A stretch of DNA of 26,005 nt, taken from DAOPKN01 sp035391225 (lineage in GTDB: Bacteria > Thermotogota > Thermotogae > MWEM01). The notes under the pieces are model-generated. The model worked only from the letters and a program-made list of their open reading frames with translations. It ran no database searches and was not told the origin of the DNA. Made by a program: the position numbers and the translations under genes. How positions within the stretch are numbered: the stretch's first letter is position 1; the number at the start of each line of letters is the position of its first letter. Of this stretch, positions 9,097 to 17,035 are shown one piece after another. The DNA lies in contig DAOPKN010000031.1 in assembly GCA_035391225.1 (NCBI GenBank), positions 1-26,005 on the forward strand, in the 5' to 3' direction.

Positions 9097-9164
9097 TTCG
9101 ATCACCTCTGGAAAATTCCATTCGTTTTTTCTACATATTCCGCCCTCGGCTACGGATAAATTTT

Positions 9165-11402
9165 TTATTGAACCCACACAGGGGTTTGGGTGAAAAAGTC
9201 CACGTCCGTTTGGTTCAGGAGTATGCCCTGACTCCAAATCTCTACTGGATGGAGTTGTTCGAAACTGTTTTCGTCGAACCGGATCTCGAAAATTGCTTGC
9301 CCGGTTGCATCGGTGAGGGTTTCGGTTTCCCCTACTTTCACCAACGCGTTTGGAATCGGATTTCCTTCGCCATCCAGTACGAATAGTTCAAATTCACGGG
9401 TAACCCATGCCTGGTGCCAGCGAATGTTTTCCCGCACACTCTCCTCGATTTCCAGGCTTCCCGTGATGCGGAAATCATTGGCTAAAGAATGCCCCTCCAC
9501 TCCCCCGATGATTTCCCCGGCGGTGTTCCAAAGACCATTTTCAAAGTGAATGGTTCCGAAAAAATCCCGCGGAATGAATTCGCAGATGTGGGAATCAACG
9601 AACGTGACGGTTGAAACACCGCTGGGTTGAAAAAACAGGTAATTGGAGTTGATCACGGTTACGCTTGCGCTGTCGGTTTTCAAGGGCCATTGCCCTTTCA
9701 CCACCACGTCGTTGAGAAAAATATCCTTGTAGTGCAACGAGGAAGGTACGCTCACGCGAAGGTTTTCAAACGTGGTTTCCTCCGAGATATCGTAGATGAA
9801 CACCTTTCGAAGGTGCGAGTCACGAATTTCCACCTGTGCATCTTCCTCGATGTAGAAGATCCATCCCCTCTCATAGGGTCCATGCTCGAGTTCCCCGCTA
9901 AAGTCATCCGCCAAAACCCGGGTGTTTTCCATGATGAGGCCGTATTTGGCTTGCGGGATCAAGTCCTTGATGTCGAAGTATTCGAAGTACCCCCCTGATT
10001 CCCATCCATCGATATCAAGGCTTGCAGCTGCCGGCACCCAAAGTCCAAGCGAAGCAATGGTGGAATTCACAAGGTGGCTTTCTCCCCCAGTGATTTGCAA
10101 CAGCCCCCCGATTTCAAAGATCATGGAAGAATTCACCATGTTGAGAGTCGAGCCCTCTCCCATGTCCAACATGTGGATGGAAGTAGGAGAATCGATGATG
10201 TTCATATCCCCCCAATTCATGATACACACCAAGTTGTCGTACTCCGGGGTGGTGTACAACAAGGAATTTTCGATATCGAAGCTACCTCCTTCTTGCACGA
10301 AAAAGTAGGTATGCACCGTGGGAACCGCCCCGCTTCCCAGGATAAACTCCGAATCTTTCAACAGCAAGCAGGCCCCATTCTCGATGTACACGTTACCCAG
10401 TTGGCGGTATTTCACGCCTTCCAACACCATTTCTTCCCCTTCTTCGATCACCAGGTCCCCATCGTGGGTGATCCAGTCATCGACTTCGAAACTGGCCCAA
10501 ATGTTACGATCCCCTTGCGTGGTTAAGAGGTACGGGTTTTCTTCGCTGACCAACTCCCCGCGAACCCCGCTGGTTCCTTCCTCATACCATCCCGAAAAAA
10601 GAAACCCCTCTTCTGGAAGTGCTTCCAAGGCTACCGGGGCTCCAGCTGCCAGGGTTACGCTTGTGGCATCACACCACGGATCTTCATCGAAGCGCACCTG
10701 CCCCTGCTCGCAAGGACTTGCCTGGATCGTAACGGTGCAAAGCCCCGCAGAAAAACATGCCTGTACCTGCACGTCAGCTTCTTCTGCACGCGTGGAGTGG
10801 AGCAGGGTGCCCGGGAGAAAAGAAAAGGGATTCTCATCCCCCAGGAATTCCTCATCGTGGAACCAACCATCGAAGCGAAAATTCTCGCTTGGGAGTGCAT
10901 GAAGGGTGGAGGGGGTTCCGGGAGGAACTTGAAGGAGAAGAACACTCTCCCAGTTTCCACCTTCCTGCTTCACTTGGCCACCTTGGGAAGGGTCGGCAGA
11001 AACCTCCAAGGTGTAGTAATCCCGGGTGGAAAAGGTTCCCTCTCCACTGGATACGGAAAGAGATCCCCCGGAGAAAAAGCTTACTTTCCAGTGGTAATCG
11101 AGACCAGGAAGCAGCCTTTCGCTCCAAAAGGCCCTTTGCTGCACCGTTTGCACTTGCTCCCCGAACGCTTGCCCCAAGGGTGCGACGTACAGCGCGTAGT
11201 AGCGATCATTTCGTGTTGGGGACCCCAGTCCGTTGGATTGCCAGCGAAATTCCGGATGCAAATCCGTTTGGTCCTGGTCATTTGCTGGGAAAAGAAGAAA
11301 AATCCCCGCCTGGTTGGGATTTTCACCCGAAGAACAACTCGAGAAGAGAAAGAAACAAGCAAAAACCAGGAGCAGGGGAAAAAGAAAAGCCTTGCTTCTC
11401 AT
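9165..11402 (-). CDS. Lipoprotein with InlB-type repeats and probable beta-helix
   Basis: A 745-residue probable outer-surface lipoprotein. AAAGGAG lies eight bases before the chosen ATG; ATG and GTG codons closer to it are less well spaced. The signal sequence ends in LFSSCSSG, a lipobox-like site with Cys23. An FN3-like segment follows (about 35-125; LHPEFRWQS, YHWKVSFFSGG). Two divergent InlB B-repeat-like domains come next, one around YTLEVSADPSQGGQV ... FRFDGWFHDE and one around CTVTIQASPCEQGQV ... FLFSGWYEEG. The middle 350 residues are short repeated strands rich in V/I and N/D (VYIENGACLLLKDSEF and similar), suggesting a right-handed beta-helix. The C-terminus (FVLDGEGNPIPNALVKVG) looks like a carboxypeptidase-regulatory-type domain. 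It is the first gene after the promoter at 11436. A surface binding or adhesion role is inferred; no enzyme motif is visible. Confidence 0.85.
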   Translation of the reverse strand: MRSKAFLFPLLLVFACFFLFSSCSSGENPNQAGIFLLFPANDQDQTDLHPEFRWQSNGLGSPTRNDRYYALYVAPLGQAFGEQVQTVQQRAFWSERLLPGLDYHWKVSFFSGGSLSVSSGEGTFSTRDYYTLEVSADPSQGGQVKQEGGNWESVLLLQVPPGTPSTLHALPSENFRFDGWFHDEEFLGDENPFSFLPGTLLHSTRAEEADVQVQACFSAGLCTVTIQASPCEQGQVRFDEDPWCDATSVTLAAGAPVALEALPEEGFLFSGWYEEGTSGVRGELVSEENPYLLTTQGDRNIWASFEVDDWITHDGDLVIEEGEEMVLEGVKYRQLGNVYIENGACLLLKDSEFILGSGAVPTVHTYFFVQEGGSFDIENSLLYTTPEYDNLVCIMNWGDMNIIDSPTSIHMLDMGEGSTLNMVNSSMIFEIGGLLQITGGESHLVNSTIASLGLWVPAAASLDIDGWESGGYFEYFDIKDLIPQAKYGLIMENTRVLADDFSGELEHGPYERGWIFYIEEDAQVEIRDSHLRKVFIYDISEETTFENLRVSVPSSLHYKDIFLNDVVVKGQWPLKTDSASVTVINSNYLFFQPSGVSTVTFVDSHICEFIPRDFFGTIHFENGLWNTAGEIIGGVEGHSLANDFRITGSLEIEESVRENIRWHQAWVTREFELFVLDGEGNPIPNALVKVGETETLTDATGQAIFEIRFDENSFEQLHPVEIWSQGILLNQTDVDFFTQTPVWVQ

Positions 11403-11435
11403 TTGCATCACTCCTTTGGAAATCACTCATAAAAA

Positions 11436-11444
11436 ATTATACCA
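11436..11444 (-). promoter_or_regulatory. Extended -10 promoter for the lipoprotein-led block
   Basis: Read on the minus strand this is TGGTATAAT, a perfect -10 hexamer (TATAAT) with the TGn extension, in a very AT-rich stretch. At 17-18 bases further up there is only a weak -35 (TTTCAA or TTTTCA), which extended -10 promoters tolerate. Transcription would start near 11429, giving a leader of under 30 bases before the Shine-Dalgarno and the ATG at 11402. This would make the genes from 11402 leftwards a separate transcription unit from those on the right. Confidence 0.6.
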
Positions 11445-12085
11445 GAAAAAAATTTTTTTTGAAAATAATCAATAGAACAGGAGTTTTCGCGGAAAAAAAT
11501 GTGCATTTTCATGTATAAATTAAAATGAAAAGAAAAAAAGTAAAAAGTCAAATACGTCAATGTTGGCGAAAAACCCTGATGTGGTTTCTTTTCGACGCCC
11601 AGCAAAAGCTGTCACTTGGCGGCGAAAGACCACTACGGGCTTGGCAGTAGGAATGGATAACCAAAAGGTAAGGGGTTCCGTCGTGAGGGGGAATCTGAAG
11701 GAAGCCGGAGGAAAACAAGAGAAGGAGCACGAGGAAAAACGAATTTCCGAAGTTTTTTGAACACTTGTCGGGGCTGGTGAATCCCTGGTATATCTCCGGG
11801 ATCGAACAAAAGGAACTTCAGGGGCACCTCCACGCTCGGGTTCCCCGGATCCAGACGCCCGAAGACATCAGGCAGGTTGCGGTTCCCTGGACGCGAGAAC
11901 GGTGGAACCCATCGAACCCCTGTGCATGAACGAAGAACCGCGTAAAAAACGGAACCAGTACGTTCCTAACTTCCTGGATTTCCAGCCTGCAAAGGTGGTG
12001 TTCGTTGCACCTGTAAGGGAAATCAAACACCTCCCAAGCGTTCAATCTTTTTTCTCGTTGGTCTGCGGCTTCGTATTTCCCTTTT
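11445..12085. other. Long intergenic region between the two gene blocks
   Basis: This is the only gene-free stretch longer than 300 bp. The part near 11445-11560 is very AT-rich and lies upstream of the promoter at 11436. The part from about 11750 to 12051 contains the transposase remnant described separately. From 11560 to 11750 I recognise nothing. No clear hairpin followed by a T run was found after the gene ending at 12086, so termination of the right-hand block here is assumed rather than shown. Confidence 0.6.
11750..12051 (+). pseudogene. Decayed ISL3-family transposase fragments
   Basis: On the plus strand a start-less frame from 11750 reads KFFEHLSGLVNPWYISGI and then, a few residues on, LHARVPRIQTPEDIRQVAVPWTRERW before a stop near 11929. 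From memory this resembles the N-terminus of ISL3-family transposases: a [FE]HLLGLxxPWxV opening, then a zinc-finger region with the typical LHARVPRVxCxxxGxxxVxVPWA segment. The cysteines of that finger are missing. One frame over, 11986-12051 reads PAKVVFVAPVREIKHL, which recalls the catalytic-region pattern xAxxVFDxFHVIKHLNEA of the same family, with the key Asp and His lost. Missing blocks, a frameshift and a stop show it is dead. It is the only gene-like sequence on the plus strand and may mark how the island was joined or rearranged. The family call rests on recalled motifs only. Confidence 0.5.
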
Positions 12086-13681
12086 TCAGCGAGTTCTGGC
12101 CAGGCGGAAACCCACGTAATCGAACGTAATTCCGGGCGCAAGGCTCACCCGGTAGGCAATTCTGCAATACTCCTCAACTCCTACCCATCCACCCCCACGT
12201 AAAATCCGGCGGTGCCCTGAGGGGGGGCCGGTAGGGTCTTCTTGGGGAACAAAACCAGAACCGTAACCATCCTCTGCGTACCAGTCGTGGCACCATTCCC
12301 ACGCGTTTCCACTCATGTCAAACAAGCCAAGACTATTGGGAAGCTTCATTCCCACAGGTTGCGCTCGGTCATTGCTGTTCCAGGTATACCATCCCACACT
12401 TGACAGGGTATTGCTCCCAGCGAACTTGAAATCGCTTTCACAGTCACCCCCCCCTCGCGCAGCCAATTCCCATTCCGCTTCCGTTGGTAGACGGTATCCC
12501 ATGACCCGGGAAACATCTTGCGTTCGGCTTCCTCTTGCATCTACCCATCTTCCCACAGAATCGTACGCGGGGGGAAACCCCTCCTCTTCGCTTAACCAGT
12601 TGCAGTATTCGACTGCATCGAACCAGTCCACGTTGACCACCGGGAGGGTCCCACGCCCCCACCCTTCATCGCTGGGTTTTTTCTTTCCCGTGGACTTACA
12701 AAAAACATCGAATTCGGCATAGGTGACTTCCTTTTTCCCAATCAGGTAATCGTAGCTGATCGTGACCCGGTGAACCGTCTCATCCTCGTTTCCTTTTGGA
12801 TCGTTTCGCGTGTTTCCCATGGAGAAACTCGCCGCCTTCACGAAAACCATTTGGGGAAAGATCGCTGGGCTTTGTTCCTCCTCAACGGTATCATGGCCTG
12901 CCATTTTCTCTTCTTCCACCGGTACTTCAACAGTCAAACCCGCATTGATCTGCACCTCTTGCAACAGCATCACCCGTCCCCCACTTTTCATTTCCACGAG
13001 GTGCTTTCCGGGTTCAACTTCCACTTGCATTTGTTCTTTCCACCCGACGAAATTTCCGTCTACGTACACACTTTGCCCCTGGGGATTCGGGAAGACAAAC
13101 CACGCAGTCTGCGGGGATTTTTCCGCCAACACCAACCGCACTTCCATCCTCGGTCCTTTCTCTTCCACGTGGAGAATTTGCTGTACCAGTTCGAAGCCCT
13201 CCATTTTCCCCTTGATCGATACCGAGAGCCCCACCCCAACTTGCACTTCCAGCGGCGCTCCCCCGGCCTCTTCCCCGTTCACACACAACACAGCCCCAAC
13301 CGGTTCACTCACGATGCGCAAGGTTCGCGTTGCCCGAGTAGCTTCCAACGTTTCTTGCCATACCCGGCTTTCGTCCGTGATCTGTATCTGCTTTGTGATC
13401 CTCTCGATGATCTCGCCCTCGATCTCGATCACGTGCTTGCCCTTGGTCAGCCCCCCGATGAATACCCCTCCACTTTCCACGCTTGCCATCTGTCCACTCT
13501 TTTGCCCGTCAATCCAGATCGTTGCCCCCTCCACCAGCTCGTTGCCACTGATCAGCTGCAACCAGCAGCTTTCTCCCCCTCCTTGACCAACCATCAGCCC
13601 TACTACCCCCAGGAGGAGAAAAAACGGGAACATCCGCTTTGCCTTTAATTTCCAGGTCAATCCCGTGTCCAGAATGACCAT
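12086..13681 (-). CDS. Secreted PEGA-FGE-fold protein (second cassette copy)
   Basis: A 531-residue exported protein of the same architecture as 15509-17029. A hydrophobic signal segment (FPFFLLLGVVGLMVGQ) is followed by three PEGA-like modules (LVEGATIWIDGQKSG; GAVLCVNGEEAGG; QSVYVDGNFVGW) and an FGE-sulfatase-type domain over about the last 245 residues. Motifs include WFDAVEYCNWLSEEEG, GYRLPTEAEWELAARGG and SGNAWEWCHDWY. Of the FGE cysteine pair only the second remains (RGGGWVGVEEYCR), so enzyme activity is doubtful. The start is uncertain. The ATG at 13681 overlaps the upstream gene by 25 bp. A TTG at 13660 forms TTGA with that gene's stop and gives a basic signal peptide. An ATG at 13633 is also possible. 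A 191-bp tract (13365-13555) is identical to the paralogue. Confidence 0.87.
   Translation of the reverse strand: MVILDTGLTWKLKAKRMFPFFLLLGVVGLMVGQGGGESCWLQLISGNELVEGATIWIDGQKSGQMASVESGGVFIGGLTKGKHVIEIEGEIIERITKQIQITDESRVWQETLEATRATRTLRIVSEPVGAVLCVNGEEAGGAPLEVQVGVGLSVSIKGKMEGFELVQQILHVEEKGPRMEVRLVLAEKSPQTAWFVFPNPQGQSVYVDGNFVGWKEQMQVEVEPGKHLVEMKSGGRVMLLQEVQINAGLTVEVPVEEEKMAGHDTVEEEQSPAIFPQMVFVKAASFSMGNTRNDPKGNEDETVHRVTISYDYLIGKKEVTYAEFDVFCKSTGKKKPSDEGWGRGTLPVVNVDWFDAVEYCNWLSEEEGFPPAYDSVGRWVDARGSRTQDVSRVMGYRLPTEAEWELAARGGGDCESDFKFAGSNTLSSVGWYTWNSNDRAQPVGMKLPNSLGLFDMSGNAWEWCHDWYAEDGYGSGFVPQEDPTGPPSGHRRILRGGGWVGVEEYCRIAYRVSLAPGITFDYVGFRLARTR
13365..13555. repeat. 191-bp perfect direct repeat, copy 1
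   Basis: Base for base identical to 16743-16933, by visual alignment at a constant offset of 3378. It encodes the first PEGA-like module just after the signal peptide. The flanking coding sequence is clearly diverged (mismatches begin at once on both sides), so the identity is far above that of the surrounding paralogous genes. Confidence 0.9.
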
Positions 13682-15486
13682 TCCACGCCTTCGGTTTCGT
13701 TGCCGTGGTTATCTTTTACAATCACCTTCCAGAAGTACTGTGTGGCGGCTTCTAATTTTCCAAGGGTATACTCACTTTTTTGGATATCCCGGGCAACTTC
13801 TTGCCAGGTTCCTCCCTGTTCCCTGAGGAATAGATCAAAAACAATTGGATCCCCTTCCGGATCATTTCCCATCCATTCCAGTTTTGGTGTGAGAGTCTTG
13901 GGCCCGGAATCCCGCTCAATCTTGATGGGCATTCCCGGGGAAGGGTTCTTTTCCATGCTGATCAGGAGTTCCATGGGTTCTCCCTTGGTATGCAAAACCT
14001 CGTGGTGGGTTGCGTCGTTGTAGCCAGGCTTTGCTGCAACGATTTCCAAGGAAGTTCCCACTTCGAATTGTTTCATTACTGGACTTGTGTTGGTCTGTTT
14101 TTGCCCGTTGATGGTGATCTCTGCTTCCCTTGGATCCGTTCGAATGATCACCATTCTTTTTGCCTTTTCTGCCTCCACGGTCACTACTTTTAGTGTGTCC
14201 GCTTCATCCAGTTTCACATCCAACTCGATGGGTTGGATATCATCCTTTTCGATCGTAACAAGATGGTTTCCCTGTGCAATTTTGGAAAAAATCACCCCTC
14301 CGCTTCCCTGGCTTCCCATTTTTTCCCCGGTTTCTTGCGCATCGATCCAAATGGTCGCACCTTCCACCAAGCTATTTCCACTCACCAGGGTAAGGAAACA
14401 GGTGCCGGTCGATGTTTGCACGGAAGTATCTTCAGCGGACGTGCCCAGCGCTTTTTCGGTCATGGTGTTCAACGTATCCAGATTCTTGTTCTGATAGAAT
14501 TCTTCCAAGAGCTTTCGGATCGTTCCCTGGACGGAGGTATCTTTTTCGCTATCTTGGCCAAGGATGGTGGCGTATTCCAAGAAATGTTTTGCTTGTATTT
14601 TCCCATCGCTAAAAAGAGTGGTGACTTCCCCAAGGATCTCGCGGGTTCTTCGCGTGGGATCCCGGGCAATGACCATCTGGGAAAGCGTTCCAAAGTAGAT
14701 GGGTTTTTGTTCGTTTTCCGTTTCCCGTTTTACCCTTTCTTCCACGTACGATCCAAGTTCACCCATTTCAATCGTGTCATCGTTGTTTGCATTTGCGTTT
14801 CCTTTCAAGCCCTCGATCAAAGCATGGGTGAAATACCCTCCGCCTTCCTCCCTTTCCTTGGAGCGCTCCTTTTCTCCAGCAGAAACCAACACCTGTATGC
14901 CCAGCTGTTCTGCCAGCATCGCAAAACCATCCAGCTCAAGCTTTGCCTCGCCTACGGGGCGTTCCACGATGATACTCCCACTGTAACAGGCATCCAAGAT
15001 CAGCAAAGACTGTTTCCCCTGCAAACCGTTTTGCAGCAGGGGAACTACCTTTTCTTGGAAGTTCAAGAACGTATCTTCCCGTAAACTCATCGCCGTATAC
15101 CCATCCCGGGGAACCCAGTAGGTTTTGGTTTGGCCGCTTTTCTCTTGCGTTTCACCGTGACCCCCGTAGTACAGGATCATTTGATCTCCCGTTTCTCCCC
15201 GCTGGGTCCATTCGAAGATTTCCTTAAGAATTTCCCCCCGGGCGGGGTTCAACACCACGCGCAAACTCCCTTCTTCTTTCAACCCGATTCCCTGACGCTC
15301 AAGCAAGGCTCCAAGCTGTTGTGCATCTCTGATAGCCCCAGGCAGTTCCGTGATCGCGGGATCGTTGAATTCCCCAACGCCAATGATGAGGGCATGGGTC
15401 TTGGACCAAGCAAGACAGGAAACTATAACAAGAAGGAACAGGAGCCAAAGGCCTCCCCTTCTTCCTTTTCTGCTTTTGAATTTCAT
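13657..15486 (-). CDS. Secreted caspase (peptidase C14) with PEGA and FN3-like domains
   Basis: A 609-residue exported caspase-like protease. The start is the ATG with GAGGTGG six bases upstream; a 79-residue in-frame extension overlapping the previous gene is rejected. The basic N-terminus and hydrophobic segment (13-28) include IVSC, a possible lipobox (Cys24). The caspase domain comes first (about 31-265): His110 in YYGGHGE and Cys167 in DACYSGS. An EF-hand-like loop, Asn232 to Glu243 (NANNDDTIEMGE), follows. A helical linker (about 275-375) leads to two PEGA-like modules (LVEGATIWIDAQETG; EAEITINGQKQT) and a C-terminal FN3-like domain (LEWMGNDPEGDPIVFDL, FWKVIVKDNHGNE). That last domain is the same type as in the middle of the FGE protein at 7312-9096. 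It lacks DUF4384. It begins 22 bp after the PEGA-FGE gene and is the second caspase-PEGA copy. Confidence 0.9.
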   Translation of the reverse strand: MKFKSRKGRRGGLWLLFLLVIVSCLAWSKTHALIIGVGEFNDPAITELPGAIRDAQQLGALLERQGIGLKEEGSLRVVLNPARGEILKEIFEWTQRGETGDQMILYYGGHGETQEKSGQTKTYWVPRDGYTAMSLREDTFLNFQEKVVPLLQNGLQGKQSLLILDACYSGSIIVERPVGEAKLELDGFAMLAEQLGIQVLVSAGEKERSKEREEGGGYFTHALIEGLKGNANANNDDTIEMGELGSYVEERVKRETENEQKPIYFGTLSQMVIARDPTRRTREILGEVTTLFSDGKIQAKHFLEYATILGQDSEKDTSVQGTIRKLLEEFYQNKNLDTLNTMTEKALGTSAEDTSVQTSTGTCFLTLVSGNSLVEGATIWIDAQETGEKMGSQGSGGVIFSKIAQGNHLVTIEKDDIQPIELDVKLDEADTLKVVTVEAEKAKRMVIIRTDPREAEITINGQKQTNTSPVMKQFEVGTSLEIVAAKPGYNDATHHEVLHTKGEPMELLISMEKNPSPGMPIKIERDSGPKTLTPKLEWMGNDPEGDPIVFDLFLREQGGTWQEVARDIQKSEYTLGKLEAATQYFWKVIVKDNHGNETEGVEWSFWTRD

Positions 15487-15508
15487 TCCCTTCCACCTCT
15501 TTTTCGAT

Positions 15509-17029
15509 TTATTTCTTCCCTTCGTCTCCTTCCACAAGGGTCTGGGCGACACGAAAACCAAGATCGCAATCCCGTGCCCCCGCAGCCGCGTAGCTTCGCG
15601 CGGAAACCCGGGAAAAATCCAGGAAATAGTACCAACTACCTCCACGAATAACGCGAAAAGGCCCTGCAAGCGGGCCAATAGGGTTATCTTGCTTGTCCCG
15701 CAAGTAGTTTCCCCAAAAATCATGGCACCATTCGTACACGTTCCCGCTCATGTCGAAGATGCCCAGGGCATTGGCTTTTTTCGATTCCACGAGTTGCGTT
15801 TTTCCCCGGCTATTTCCCTCGTACCATCCTACCTCATCCATAGAATTGCTTCCGGAAAAGGAAAAATCTTCCTTTGCCAGGGCTCCTCCGCGGGCAGCAA
15901 ATTCCCACTCGCTTTCGGTGGGCAACCGGTATCCCTCCACTCTGGAAATTTCACTTGTTTCTTTTCCCCCGATATCCAGTAACTGCCCTTCTTCATTGTA
16001 GGCAGGGGCCAACCCGTCTCTTTGGCTCAACCAGTTACAATAGGCAATGGCTTCCTTCCAGCTCACGTTGATCACGGGTCGCCTTCCCCTTCCCCATCCT
16101 TCATCTTTCGGGCGAGGTTCTTTTTCCGAGATGCAGTACGCGTCAAATTCAGAAAACGTGACTTCATGCTGTGCAATGGCAAAATCGTAGGAAAACGCGA
16201 CGGTGTGGATGGGCTTTTCATCTCCGTGGCCCTGGCCGCACGTGTCCCCCATTTGGAAACTTCCCCCCTTCACCTCGACCATGTTTTCCCCAAGCAGGCG
16301 GATTTCCATGGTTTGCCCGGGAAGGATGTGAACGTTCTTTCGCTGCACCGTCCAACCCAATTTCTTTACCTCCACTAGGTGTTCACCCGGGGTCACCTCC
16401 ACCTGCATGTGTTGCTCCCACCCCAGGAAGGCGCCATCCACGTAAAGGCTTTGCCCCTGGGGGTTCGGAATGAGCAACCATGCCAGCTCCTCCAGCTTTT
16501 TCACCAGCACCAGCACCAGTTCCATCATTTCTCCCTTAACGTCCACCGTGAAGTTTTGCCCGGATGGTTCGAAACCTTCCTTTTGGCCTTCGACGGTAAC
16601 CGAAAGTCCCACCGCCACTTCCACTTCCAATGGTGCTATCCCTGTTTCTTCACCGTTCACGCGGATCCGTGCCCCGCTGGGTTCACTTTCGATGCGTAGC
16701 ATTCGCGTTGCTCGGGTAGCTTCCACCGTTTCCTGCCATACACGGCTTTCGTCCGTGATCTGTATCTGCTTTGTGATCCTCTCGATGATCTCGCCCTCGA
16801 TCTCGATCACGTGCTTGCCCTTGGTCAGCCCCCCGATGAATACCCCTCCACTTTCCACGCTTGCCATCTGTCCACTCTTTTGCCCGTCAATCCAGATCGT
16901 TGCCCCCTCCACCAGCTCGTTGCCACTGATCAGTTGCAGCCAGCAGTTATCTTCCCCTTCCTGGGCAAGCAAAAAACCCGCAAGTAGGAAACATAACAGC
17001 ATCGTGCACCACCCCAAACGTTTATCCAT
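15509..17029 (-). CDS. Secreted PEGA-FGE-fold protein (first cassette copy)
   Basis: A 506-residue exported protein: signal peptide (residues 1-23, ending LLAQ), three PEGA-like modules at about 30-250 (LVEGATIWIDGQKSG; GARIRVNGEETG; QSLYVDGAFLGW) and an FGE-sulfatase-type domain at about 255-500. Family motifs include VKGGSFQMGDTC, WKEAIAYCNWLSQRDG, GYRLPTESEWEFAARGG and SGNVYEWCHDFWG. At the place of the FGE copper cysteines it reads RGGSWYYFLDFSR, with neither cysteine. It cannot work as a formylglycine-generating enzyme by the known mechanism. A lectin-like binding role is the better guess. It starts 6 bp after the caspase-PEGA gene, so the two are probably translated together. No good Shine-Dalgarno is seen before this ATG; a second ATG at codon 10 has GGGGTGG upstream and could be used instead. 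Confidence 0.88.
   Translation of the reverse strand: MDKRLGWCTMLLCFLLAGFLLAQEGEDNCWLQLISGNELVEGATIWIDGQKSGQMASVESGGVFIGGLTKGKHVIEIEGEIIERITKQIQITDESRVWQETVEATRATRMLRIESEPSGARIRVNGEETGIAPLEVEVAVGLSVTVEGQKEGFEPSGQNFTVDVKGEMMELVLVLVKKLEELAWLLIPNPQGQSLYVDGAFLGWEQHMQVEVTPGEHLVEVKKLGWTVQRKNVHILPGQTMEIRLLGENMVEVKGGSFQMGDTCGQGHGDEKPIHTVAFSYDFAIAQHEVTFSEFDAYCISEKEPRPKDEGWGRGRRPVINVSWKEAIAYCNWLSQRDGLAPAYNEEGQLLDIGGKETSEISRVEGYRLPTESEWEFAARGGALAKEDFSFSGSNSMDEVGWYEGNSRGKTQLVESKKANALGIFDMSGNVYEWCHDFWGNYLRDKQDNPIGPLAGPFRVIRGGSWYYFLDFSRVSARSYAAAGARDCDLGFRVAQTLVEGDEGKK
16743..16933. repeat. 191-bp perfect direct repeat, copy 2
   Basis: Identical partner of 13365-13555, inside the first-cassette PEGA-FGE gene and covering residues 33-96. 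Same orientation, 3.4 kb apart. Confidence 0.9.
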
Positions 17030-17035
17030 AGCAGA

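Noticed and set aside
11560..11760. Small plus-strand open frame before the transposase remnant
   Set aside because: No Shine-Dalgarno, no recognisable motif, highly charged product; not enough to call a gene.
11818..12141. Minus-strand open frame of 107 codons in the intergenic gap
   Set aside because: It overlaps the end of the FGE gene, and the plus-strand reading of the same bases gives much better transposase-like motifs.
7312..17029. Calling the FGE-domain genes sulfatase-modifying enzymes
   Set aside because: The copper-binding cysteine pair is incomplete in all three, no sulfatase gene is present, and the domain is fused to PEGA modules.
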